Source: Apostichopus japonicus (lineage: Eukaryota; Echinodermata; Holothuroidea; Aspidochirotida; Stichopodidae). From it: a stretch of DNA of 60,000 nt. Position 1 is the stretch's first letter, and each line of letters opens with the position of its first letter. The DNA lies in the NCBI RefSeq assembly GCF_037975245.1, contig NC_092573.1, positions 14,096,001 through 14,156,000 of the forward strand. Reading direction: 5' to 3'. Below the pieces are notes generated by a model. The model was not told the origin of the DNA. It did no database searches and saw only the letters and a list, made by a program, of their open reading frames with translations. Positions 1-8,860 of the stretch are shown piece after piece. The position numbers were made by a program, and so were the translations under genes.

Positions 1-111
1 AAAGTGATAAGCATACTGATTAAGACGGCTTCGCCACTACATTCATGAGTATACCAGTTCAGATATAGTTGACCTCTAGTTGCCTGCTTCCCAGTGAATA
101 TAGCGGACGTA

Positions 112-220
112 ATGACTTTTACTTCAGTTCCTAAATTGATGTTAACCATGTTCTCTTATAGGCTCATTGGTATCTTTCTCATTACTGTTTTCGTTTGCAA
201 AGCTCAAGTTATGGACGGAG
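112..220 (+). CDS. Unit A exon 1: signal peptide
   Basis: This open segment encodes a short N-terminus and a hydrophobic stretch (RLIGIFLITVFVC) followed by KAQVMDG, then a GTAAGT donor at 221. Three in-frame ATGs occur at 112, 139 and 148. The one at 148 gives the most typical signal peptide (MFSYRL plus the hydrophobic core), with predicted cleavage near the Cys-Lys-Ala-Gln. The ATG at 112 is listed because the frame is also open there in unit C. The exon ends in phase 1, matching the SRCR exon. Its close copy lies at 45592-45718; no copy exists for unit B. Confidence 0.75.
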
Positions 221-1974
221 GTAAGTAGACACTTTGTTCCCTTTTTCCTTTTGAATATTATTTGTAGAACTGGAATATTTAACAGCGGATGTGTTTATGT
301 TGTCATGTATTCTCCTTGTGGCTAATATCATGTATAGCATTATATTCCCCTTGTTAGAGAATCGTGATACACACCTGACGATGCAAGGAGACTGGGGTTA
401 AAAGCGGATCAGTAAGTTCGTTATTTGGTTTTTTTCGTGCCCAGGTTCTTTCTTGGGTGACTTTTCTTAAAAAGTATCTCCATGTTCTGTGACAATGAGT
501 CTATATTGCTAATGGTTTTAAAAGCCATTTTGTTTTCTTGAATTTGTTTATATGAGTTCTGCAGATACTGTGGACCGTTGATGAATTTTGAGCTCACTAC
601 AATTAATACATTTATACTCAATCTGACGCCTTTCTCTCGGAAGTAGGAGACTTGTCACGTTTACATTTCCTTAGCTTTCACAACGGTTCACCATTTGAGT
701 CAGTTAAAGTCACATGACTTTGGCCTAATGTAATATCAAAGGGGTTTGTCTGACTCAGAATGAGTAACTTACATGTTTCCATGCTTGAGATATGAGATGT
801 AGGTAGAAATTTTCGCTGTATTATTCTGTTGACTTCAGATGACTCATGACCTCGAATAAGATTGATAAAGTCCCTAAAACGATAACATGATTGAAAAAAC
901 GGTTTTCGGTGGGGTTGTACAGTATAACACAGTACTTTATCTTAGCAAGCGCCGTAGAAACGTGGTTATGATAACTAAGACAATATCGCACTGCACTATA
1001 CTTGACAATGCGTCACCACGTTGATGCCTTAAATTATTTAGATTATGTTGCGTACCATCTAATTTCATCAATGGGTAACCATTGTTCCATCTGATTTCAT
1101 CAATGGGCAACCATTTTTTCCACAAGGAAGTTACAAATGTGTGACATTTGATCATGGCATGACAGGTGCGATCAATAACCAGTGTTTCCATTTTTCAGAA
1201 ATGAAATTCCCCGAATTGCGCCACTGCATATTCTGAAATCGGGTGACTATTTCCCAAAATAGACTGATTTCAACGGTTGTTAGCCCTGATTACTGTAGGG
1301 TATATTCGAACCCGACCCGTAACCCTAAACCCTAACTCTAACCCTTGTTAGTCCCATTAATATTTTCCGATATTGTTGTATTTCGGGGAATTACCTTCTA
1401 AGTAGGAACACTGTCACGAACCTAATTTATACAATAGATCTTGGTACTTATTACTAGGGATAAACTATACCCCATTGCAAAAAAAAAAGGACCAACAGTA
1501 TATGCTCTTCGTAGTTTTCATTTCTGCATTAATAGAACGTAAACGTACAAAAAGCATTCCTCTGCTAAATGTACTAAAATCTTGTGAATACCACTTTTGA
1601 ATAGTGCTAACCCAAAATTGCTCACGAAAAATTGCACTGATACACAATAATAGAACGACATGTAACTTGTTTACGACCGACGTACCACAAAGAAACGTTA
1701 AAGAACAGAAATCGGAATCGGCTCCAACTATAGACCATGCTCACATGTCGTATTCCACACGCAAACTATTGAAAAGTTTAAAATTTCAAATCTGCCAAGT
1801 AGTCCTTTTTAGAGAGAATGACAATGAACTACATAGTAAGCATGAATAACAGAAAAGTGTGTGCGAGTCTGGCTCGCAACAATGACCAATCATTAAATTG
1901 TATATGATAAGTAGTGCAGTATTTAATACAGTCCTGTAATGTCAACCTGTGCTATGCCTTCTGCATTCGTATAG
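221..1974 (+). other. Unit A intron 1
   Basis: No gene is seen. The stretch 300-475 is the single-copy form of a block that is duplicated in unit C (45797-46190). From about 636 to 1850 the sequence aligns with 26407-27375 plus 31629-31815 of unit B, interrupted there by a CR1-like LINE. A run of degenerate CCCTAA repeats lies at 1319-1346. Compared with B and C, unit A lacks roughly 600 bp that includes a G-rich tract just before the SRCR exon. Confidence 0.6.
1319..1346 (+). repeat. Short interstitial telomere-like repeat
   Basis: Degenerate CCCTAA units (AACCCTAAACCCTAACTC and neighbours) are seen, with a diverged copy at 27029-27056 in unit B. It was therefore part of the ancestral unit before duplication. 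Confidence 0.5.
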
Positions 1975-2306
1975 ATATTCGCATCGTGTCAGATAATCCT
2001 CGCGAGGGACACGTTGAAGTTTTCTTAGAGGGTGAGTGGGGGACTATTTCCACAACCGACTTTGATGAGGATACAACCACGGTGATCTGCAGACAACTAG
2101 GATTTCACGGTCCAGAAGAAACAATTAAATCCACAGAGCATCTTGGACCCCTCAGCTCACCGGAATGGAACATTAAGTGTCCTGAGGGGGCAGAGTCAAT
2201 CCTTGGCTGTGACATAAGTAAAAGGGGAGCATTGACATATACTCGTCCTACTCGTTCCAGCTTACTACTTGGAACCATGATAATGACCTTGGGGTCACCT
2301 GTAAAG
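1975..2306 (+). pseudogene. Unit A exon 2: SRCR domain with -1 frameshift
   Basis: The exon starts after a TAG acceptor at 1974 and ends before GTGAGT at 2307. It reads RIVSDNPREGHVEVF, GEWGTIS, VICRQLGFHGP and WNIKC, the hallmark order of an SRCR domain (pfam SRCR; VxCRQLG is the signature). Near 2224-2231 the codons after SKR are one base short of units B and C. In the shifted frame the expected end (WNHDNDLGVTCK) reappears. The domain lacks Cys in WGTI(S) and in the WNHD segment, as in the other copies. As written, the reading frame runs to a stop at 2324. Confidence 0.8.
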
Positions 2307-2422
2307 GTGAGTCTACATGCATGAGCGTCTGAATGAAGAATGCTCTGGGAATACTTCAGAGGATTATTACCGTAATGAAGTTAGTATGAAAAAAATCTTA
2401 CATGATAACATTATCTCCTTAA

Positions 2423-2447
2423 ATATATATATATATATATATATATT
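2423..2447. repeat. (AT)n microsatellite
   Basis: An uninterrupted AT dinucleotide run in intron 2 of unit A, next to the first SINE-like module. An AT tract occupies the equivalent place in C (47774) and a shorter one in B (about 33005). Confidence 0.9.
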
Positions 2448-2454
2448 TATATTA

Positions 2455-2650
2455 ACAGTGGAATTACGACCTTCCTTACCGCTTTCGAACCTCTGGCCAT
2501 ACAATCAGCGTCCATAGCCCTAGTGGTTAGGGTGTCCGCGTACACAGCGGAAGGCCCGGGTTCGAATCCCGGTGGAGGCTGGAAGTTTCTTCACCGTTCT
2601 TGATTTTCCAACTCATTAAGATTTGCATTTATATTTATTTATTTGCCTTT
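2455..2650 (+). repeat. tRNA-derived SINE-like module, copy 1
   Basis: Positions 2511-2580 look like a tRNA: a D-arm with TAGTGGTTAGG, an anticodon stem TCCGC/GCGGA with a 7-nt loop GTACACA (anticodon position ACA), and a perfect T-arm CCGGG-TTCGAAT-CCCGG, so A and B boxes are present. The acceptor stem pairs poorly and there is flanking non-tRNA sequence (upstream from AACAGTGGAATTACGA, downstream to an AT-rich tail) shared with the second copy at 2826. This is typical of a SINE head rather than a working tRNA gene. Confidence 0.6.
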
Positions 2651-2825
2651 GTCGTTTACCTCCATTGCATTAAGTTAAAGTCTGTTCAAAATATCTCTTT
2701 CGAGATCCGGCTTTAGGATTCACAAATGATTTCGAGTTGGTTAGCATCATGTTTGATCTCTGGCGGAAGGCAAAATATGTCACAAAAAACAGAACTAGTA
2801 TTGTTCGATACAGGTGACAAACGCC

Positions 2826-3024
2826 TACAGTGGAATTACGAATCTCCTTACCGGTTTCGAACCTCTGGACATACAATCAGCGTCCATAGCCTAGTGGTTA
2901 GGGTGTCCGCGTACAGAGCGGAAGGCCCGGGTTCATACCCGGTGGAGGCTGGGAGTTTTTTCACTGTTCTTGATTTTCCAACTCATTACGACTTTCATTT
3001 TCATATATATATATATATATATAT
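2826..3024 (+). repeat. tRNA-derived SINE-like module, copy 2
   Basis: Second copy, about 371 bp downstream of the first and sharing both flanks and the tRNA-like body (2883-2950). The T-arm has lost a base (GGTTCATACCC instead of GGTTCGAATCCC), so the B box is damaged. It ends in an (AT)n tract at 3003-3024. The common upstream sequence in both copies shows that the whole module was duplicated in tandem. Confidence 0.6.
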
Positions 3025-3179
3025 TTCGCAGACTCCATTTCGTATGTTCGAATGCTTAAGTGAAAACAAGAATTGCATAGCAAATGCGTTCTTTTCTTCT
3101 TTGTCAGAATGTCAATTAAAACATCGAGATATATTTTTTATAATAATGTGTAGATGTTTTCTTTGCATTTTTCGTTTAG

Positions 3180-3385
3180 AATTAGAAGAAGGTCTCCCCT
3201 CGTGGATGTATTTAGTCTTCGATGTGACTTTATCCTTGCTCCTATTTGTCTTCATACTCGTGTTTGCTTATTTGGCCTACTACTTCGCTAAGCGAGGAAA
3301 GACGACTCCGTGTACCAAACTACCACCTGACTCCAAATCCAACCCTACTTACGAGACCTATGTCACCCCAATGGAAGCCACACAG
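3180..3385 (+). CDS. Unit A exon 3: stalk, transmembrane helix, proximal tail
   Basis: Preceded by a pyrimidine-rich acceptor (TTTTTCGTTTAG) and followed by GTAAGA. It encodes a short stalk (ELEEGLPSWMYLVFDV), a strongly hydrophobic helix (SLLLFVFILVFAYLAYY) and a basic stop-transfer sequence (AKRGK), then a cytoplasmic segment with SNPTYETYVTPM. NPTY matches the NPxY consensus used for PTB-domain binding and endocytosis. Enters in phase 1 and leaves in phase 0. B has an almost identical exon; in C the tail part is replaced by a Thr/Pro-rich sequence. Confidence 0.8.
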
Positions 3386-6012
3386 GTAAGATAGGAATTT
3401 CTTTTCTTTACAAAATGGTGATTTGTTTGAAGAAACAAAAAGGAGTGTGTCAATCCTAAGCTAATTTCCGCTCCTAAAAAGATTAATTGTTCGACTGTAT
3501 TCCACTTTCCGTCAGCTTCGCTTATTCTTAACTCAGACAAAAGGATCAGTGCAATTTACAGTGCAATTTTTGATGGATGGATGGATGCATGGGCGGCGAT
3601 CACGGGGGTGGGTGGGGAGGAAGGGGGGACATGTCCCCCAATATTTTAGGTGGGGGATATAATATCTAATAACCCCCCCTCCAATTTTAAATTTTGGTGG
3701 TATAGTTTTTATGTGTGGCTATAAATAGCAAATAATGCGTGAGATTATTTATCCAAATCCTATTTGGCGGTGGCTAAAACTTCATCCAACACATGCTGCA
3801 TGAGGTAAATGACTCTTCGTTGTCGTTTCTGTGATTTCATGATTATTATCATAATATCTGTACATCTCTTGTGTATGAGTGTAAGTACGTACAATCATAC
3901 ATATGATCCACATTGATATGGGTTCACTGGGTTTCCATTTGGCCTGTTTCCTACAAGATTTCTATCTGCAGGCGCGTAGCCAAGGGGGGAGGGGTGGGCG
4001 AAGGGGAAGACCGCCCCCTCGAGCATATTTTTTATGATATCGAAGTTTTATAAGAGATTATAATATTTGTACACCAATAAATTAACTGTGTCTGAATTTT
4101 CGAAAATTCCGTGACCAACATTCTTCATCATACTTCCCTCTAATCGTGCAATTTTTGACCGGTTTGTTAGGGGTTGAAGGGGATTTTCCATATTGGTTGT
4201 CCATAGATGAAATTTTGTGCAACATTATGGGTATGTTTTGAAGTGAATTTATTATTCAAATTCTGAACAAATAATGGGTTTAAAACTTTGAAAAGTGGGG
4301 CTGACGGGTATTGTGGACCGTTACGTAATATTACCTACAAAAGCAATGATTCACATGAGATGCGATGAGGTCGAACATGATGCGTGACTGGTGACAATCT
4401 TGAAAGGGGTTATGAATGAAAGAACTAATTGCAAAAACTTGGTTTTCAGGCAAAAACGTACATCTGTTGGTCATTTTCAAGCCCAGAAGTGCCATTTTCG
4501 GTGATAAGGGGGCTATCAAAACCAGAAATGTTCTTGTACGCTGCGCGCCAACCAAATGTGGCGCTCCGCTTTGATAGTAATTCGCGCCCCCGGGTAACAA
4601 AATCAAATAGCATTCCATCCCCAACATTCACTTCGGACAACTACCGGTTTCATGTCTACTAAACATACATGATTCATTCAATGCTAATGAACGGAGGGAG
4701 TGGGGGCAGGTGACAAGGTTCATCCCTTTCCCTCCGCCCAATTCAAATCGTTCTGGCAAACAATTACATTTGCACATTTTGGAGAATAAAAAGCATATTT
4801 GCTATCATCGGTTTGCAAACAAACTCTTTCCCCCAGTTCAACCAATACCAAGCCCTTCCCACTGCCCCCACTTTTCTTCTCCACAAATGTCTCCCAAAAT
4901 GATTTGACCAAATTTGACGAAATGATATTGCACGACCGGCATCAGATCTGGTCTTTGTTTGCCTTTGTAAGGCCTTCTGAGCCTCCTTGTTAAATGACGT
5001 CATTCAGTCAAGGGTTCAGAGATAGAATAAGGTGACCATAGTTTTTTCCAGGAGATCAGGGGACATGTGGACATCAAGGGTTAGTACCTACACTGTACTT
5101 TGAATAAAAGTCATTATGATGGTCACCCAGTGTTTTGGTTGTCCCAGATTCCAAAAATGCCGAAGGTTAATTACAAGCTATGAAATTAGTCAACGATCTG
5201 GGTTGCCTATCTTTTGCTGTGAGTCACGCATGAAATTTATGTATGTAGCCTAGTTGTAAACAGTTACTGCGCTCAACCTAAGTTCCAGTTGTCTCTAGGA
5301 ATAGGCAGCCAGACAGGCAAACTTGAACTAATTCAGGGCATTTTTCCAAATTTCATGAATATTCCAGGGAAGGCACATAAACAAGGAGACAATTCCTGGG
5401 TACCTATTAATCCGGGAACGGCATATGAAATATGGGGACTGTCGCCGAAAATCGGGGATGTCATGGTCATATAGGTCATTAAAACGTTCTTAAGCTTTCA
5501 CAAACTGACCAAAACGTTTTTAACAATGTAGAAAAACTGCAGACTACCGTAACCCGACTACCATAAGAACAATGGACTGCAAACTTTGATTGACCTTTGC
5601 CGATGACGCTTTACGGTCAAAGATCAAAGGTCATTAAAACCCCAAAAATGGGTTTATATTGTTTAGCCACAACTGTACCATAATTAATCACGAAAACAAA
5701 CTGATTCCGTCTAAGTTATCACACTTTTAATTTCTACATCGTATTACATTTCAAAGGTCAGTGGAGTTTCAAAGCTTACAAAAACCCCACTGAGTAGCAG
5801 CAAATATGACCTAAAACTGTAAAGGTCATGTTCTTCAAACTTGCTTGGTGTATACTTGTAAATATGACATCGTGATGACATTGTACAGCCTTTGCTCAAA
5901 GTAATGGCAACCGACCAAAATTCGTAGATGAAACCTGCAACTCCCTGGATCGCCTCATTGTTAATGTTTATATTTTAAAGTTAATCACAATATTTCTTCT
6001 TATTATTTTTAG
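3386..6012 (+). other. Unit A intron 3
   Basis: No coding exon recognised. About 3580-4660 is absent from the other units and holds G- and C-rich runs (3601-3690, 3970-4020) typical of dispersed repeats. From about 4690 to 6012 the sequence is colinear with 33880-35129 (B), 49440-50816 (C) and 52550-53826 (D). Several AGGTCA-like half-sites occur near 5600-5830, including AGATCAAAGGTCA. Confidence 0.55.
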
Positions 6013-6126
6013 CATGGCTACACCGAGTATGCCTTGGTAGAAGGAAAAGCATCGGAGGAAGCAGAAGTCATCAAGATGGCGATTGTAGAAGATAAAGAGG
6101 GTTCTACTTACGCTAATATGTCATAA
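6013..6126 (+). CDS. Unit A exon 4: cytoplasmic tail with ITSM-like motif
   Basis: Follows acceptor TTATTTTTAG and runs 37 codons to TAA. The peptide begins HGYTEYALVEG and ends EGSTYANMS. TEYALV matches the immunoreceptor tyrosine-based switch consensus TxYxx(V/I). YANM fits both YxN (Grb2-type SH2) and YxxM (PI3K-type SH2). An acidic middle (ASEEAEVIKMAIVEDKE) links them. The other tail exons (35130, 50817, 53827) are 123 nt and lack both motifs. Function in signalling is inferred from motif consensus only. Confidence 0.78.
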   Translation, partial: HGYTEYALVEGKASEEAEVIKMAIVEDKEGSTYANMS

Positions 6127-7569
6127 AGACAAACCAAAATGGGGGACTACAAGTGAAACGTATTTTGTTCTATCATATCTAGTTGGAATAGATCTAGTCC
6201 ATGTACTACATAGGTTTAATATATAATGCGTATATGTTGCGTTGGGTTGTTATTTTGATCATTACATGTTACATTAACACATAATATATAGGCACATATA
6301 ATCAACCATACAGACACCTTAATATGACACTTATGTATGCGCTAAGGATATAATCATCCGGGTTTTTTTCTTCGATGATGCAGTTTTCACCTATATAATC
6401 TAGCTTAAACAGAAGAACTTTTATTTCCTTCGAATTTCATGTCAGGTATATAGTTGTATCGCCTTTGCCGAAACCTTTGAGCAGTTAGTGTGAACATTTA
6501 TATTTTATATAGTAAATCCATTTTGTAAGCCTATTCTAAACAATATTCATGACTAAAAAATGTCATTTTCTGGTTTTCATGGACTTTACATAAAAATCCA
6601 CACATTTAAAGGTTAAATGTTTCCAGACTGTTCGTAGGCTCTACATTAATGTAAATGTTTATACACAAAGGGTGAACATGTCTCTCTCCTTAACTATTGC
6701 ACAACATACAGGACGAACAGTATGCAATTCACTGTGTATGTTAAACATAAATCATAGTGACCTCCAAAGTATAGATTAACTCTATTATCACCCAACTAAC
6801 GGTATAGAATCTTGCGCATATTCTTCGGTACTATACTTCACTTAAATCATTTCGCGTTTGTTAGTACGAAATTATCTCCCACGACGTAAGTTTAAAACAT
6901 ATAAAGGGGGATGGCCATTGACTCGTTCAACCGGACTCCCATGTCAGGTGGGGGAAGGGGTCCTCCCAGAAGCCCCCACCCCTCTACCAGAAAAAGAAGG
7001 CATTTTAGACGTCATATTTGGCTGTTCATTAGGTCTATACGTGTGTTTTGTGTGTGGAAAGGGTCGTGAAAGTGTTTTTAAAGTGTTTTTTATAGCTTCC
7101 CAAGTGTCAGTCACATTTGAATATGACCTACGACCGCATTAAAAGTTGTTACTTTCTATTGTGGCTCTTTACATTAAATAAGCCCATGGTCAACAATATT
7201 TGCCTCAAGCTGAGGAGGCTAAAGAGGCGGCGAAACTTGCAATTGGCCATCTTCAGTATTTAGTAGTATACTGATTCAATTATCAGCAGAATATGAGTGC
7301 ATGAAAGCCACTTGATGGCATTTATATAACCACTATAGTTCCTTGTTTTAATGGAGGGGAAGTAAAACCTATAGTTCCTTGTTTTAATAGAGGGGAAGTA
7401 AAATCTGTTATCTTCAGATTTTGGTATTTACGTTCGCCGTGTTGTATGAAGAGTGTTGTTCAGGTGTTCCTTTTCTCGGTTTTCTAACACGACAGCTTTA
7501 TGGTTTGTTACTTTTATCTATGATCACTGACTTTTGTAAAAGCCAGCCTTTCTTTATAGTATATCTTCC
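6127..7569 (+). other. Unit A 3' untranslated/flanking region
   Basis: No gene recognised. 6160-6300 aligns with the C flank at 52070-52200, and 7140-7569 aligns with B (35440-35700, then 36665-36830) and D. The last part leads directly into the LINE target site at 7570. Confidence 0.5.
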
Positions 7570-7717
7570 AAAAAACATGAGCGTATGGATGTATCAACCT
7601 TGACATGACAACACTCTAGGTTAATCTGGGCTCGTGAATTTCATTATTCTACTTGAATGTCTTCATAACCGCTTTAAAGTTTCTCCTGTTTGAAAACTAA
7701 CAACTTGTCTCATCAAA

Positions 7718-8533
7718 ATGGTGCGTGGTGCACGGAAAGCCAGTGGGGACAAGAAGAAACAAGGAGAAATCAAAACCAATCAGGACCGTACCTTAACACA
7801 GACTACGCTGTCTCGGCTTAGACAACAGGCTCATCATAGGTATGACTTCCGCGATTCTGCCAACTCGGTTTCTGACGAGGAGGAAGGCACACAATCAGAC
7901 CTTACAGAGAGGCTGAACAAAGCCATTGAAAAAGCTATCAAAGGAGTCTCAGCTGAATTACGTAACCTCGAAAAGGATTTTCAGAGAGAACTAAGAGTAC
8001 ATGCCGAGGAAATCGATAGTCTTAAAGCGGAAAACCAGGATATCAGAAAACAATGCAAAGAAATCAACGACAGAATTTCAAACGTGGAGAGTCAATACGA
8101 GACACATTCTATGCTTCTTAACAGGCAAGAACGCTACTCGAGGAAAAACAATCTTCATATTGTCGGCTACACTACTGAAAACAATGAAGAATGTTTGGCG
8201 ATAGCCAAATCGGTGTTCGATAAGATTGGCAAGCCAGACTGTATCATTGAAAGGGCTCAAAGAGACGGCAGACCGGTTGAGGGCCGAAATCGCCATATTC
8301 TGGTTAAACTCTCCTTTTTTCAAGACAAGCTGTTTATTCTCAAAAATGCTAGAAAGAAGCTGGAACAAGACACCTTTTTCATAACTGATGACCTTACGCC
8401 AGCAGATTTGAAAGAGAAGAAGAAGGGGGCAACCAAGGTATCGGATCTCTACAGAAACGGCACCAAGCTACGCTTCCAGAGAGGTCAGTGGAGACTTGCA
8501 GATGGTCGTCCATACAAGTTTGTTGAGCAGTAA
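7718..8533 (+). CDS. LINE ORF1 protein, L1-like nucleic-acid chaperone
   Basis: An intact 271-codon frame. The N-terminus is basic (about residues 1-50). A long heptad-rich coiled coil follows (about 65-135: LTERLNKAIEKAIK through LNRQERYSR), then an RRM-like segment starting RKNNLHIVGY and a C-terminal domain ending RPYKFVEQ. This order (coiled coil, RRM, CTD) is that of L1/Tx1 ORF1 proteins, which coat the element RNA as trimers. It sits 131 bp inside the 5' boundary and 330 bp before ORF2. Unlike ORF2 it has no visible lesion. Confidence 0.8.
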   Translation: MVRGARKASGDKKKQGEIKTNQDRTLTQTTLSRLRQQAHHRYDFRDSANSVSDEEEGTQSDLTERLNKAIEKAIKGVSAELRNLEKDFQRELRVHAEEIDSLKAENQDIRKQCKEINDRISNVESQYETHSMLLNRQERYSRKNNLHIVGYTTENNEECLAIAKSVFDKIGKPDCIIERAQRDGRPVEGRNRHILVKLSFFQDKLFILKNARKKLEQDTFFITDDLTPADLKEKKKGATKVSDLYRNGTKLRFQRGQWRLADGRPYKFVEQ

Positions 8534-8860
8534 AGTCCTCTTGTTTTCCAGTCGCAGATTTGGCGGACACCTTCTTTAGACGTTACTTTTTATTCACTGT
8601 GACCCACTGTCGAAGTCGAAACAGTCCATATGGCCCACTTTCCCTGGGCCTTGTTTCCTTATGGGATAATTAGGATTTGGTCTGATATTTTCAAATTAAA
8701 CCTTTTTCCTGTGGGATTGACTTATTTTTTTCCTTTCATTTTATTAAAACCTCGCTTCCACGAATTGATCAGATATAGTTGTGTGCAGTTCTTCATTGTT
8801 TTATATATGTGCCTTGGATCCTTAGGATTACATATAGCGGTAAGCTTATTATAATTACTT

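Larger units (their letters stand above)
112..6126 (+). pseudogene. Unit A: single-SRCR transmembrane receptor, frameshifted
   Basis: Four exons can be placed by comparison with units B and C: 112-220, 1975-2306, 3180-3385 and 6013-6126, all with GT-AG boundaries and phases 1, 1 and 0. The predicted product is a type I surface protein: signal peptide, one scavenger receptor cysteine-rich (SRCR) domain, a short stalk, one transmembrane helix and a cytoplasmic tail with several tyrosines. SRCR receptors of this plan bind microbial or self ligands; the ligand here is unknown. The SRCR exon is 332 nt instead of 336 nt, and one of the missing bases shifts the frame near 2230, so the TM and tail exons would be read out of frame. 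Either the copy is a recent pseudogene, the base is an assembly error, or exon 2 is skipped: exon 2 is phase 1-1 in its sister copies, so exon 1 joins exon 3 in frame. The other three exons are open and well conserved, which fits a recent lesion or an error. Confidence 0.72.

Noticed and set aside
1319-1346. True telomere or chromosome end
   Set aside because: Only a few degenerate repeats, embedded in an intron and duplicated with the unit.
2511-2580. Functional tRNA gene
   Set aside because: The D, anticodon and T arms look fine but the acceptor stem has mismatches, and the sequence recurs with flanks, as expected of a SINE.
4331-5003. Several overlapping 60-98 codon frames in unit A intron 3
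   Set aside because: They are not conserved in the colinear introns of B, C and D, where frames differ by indels.
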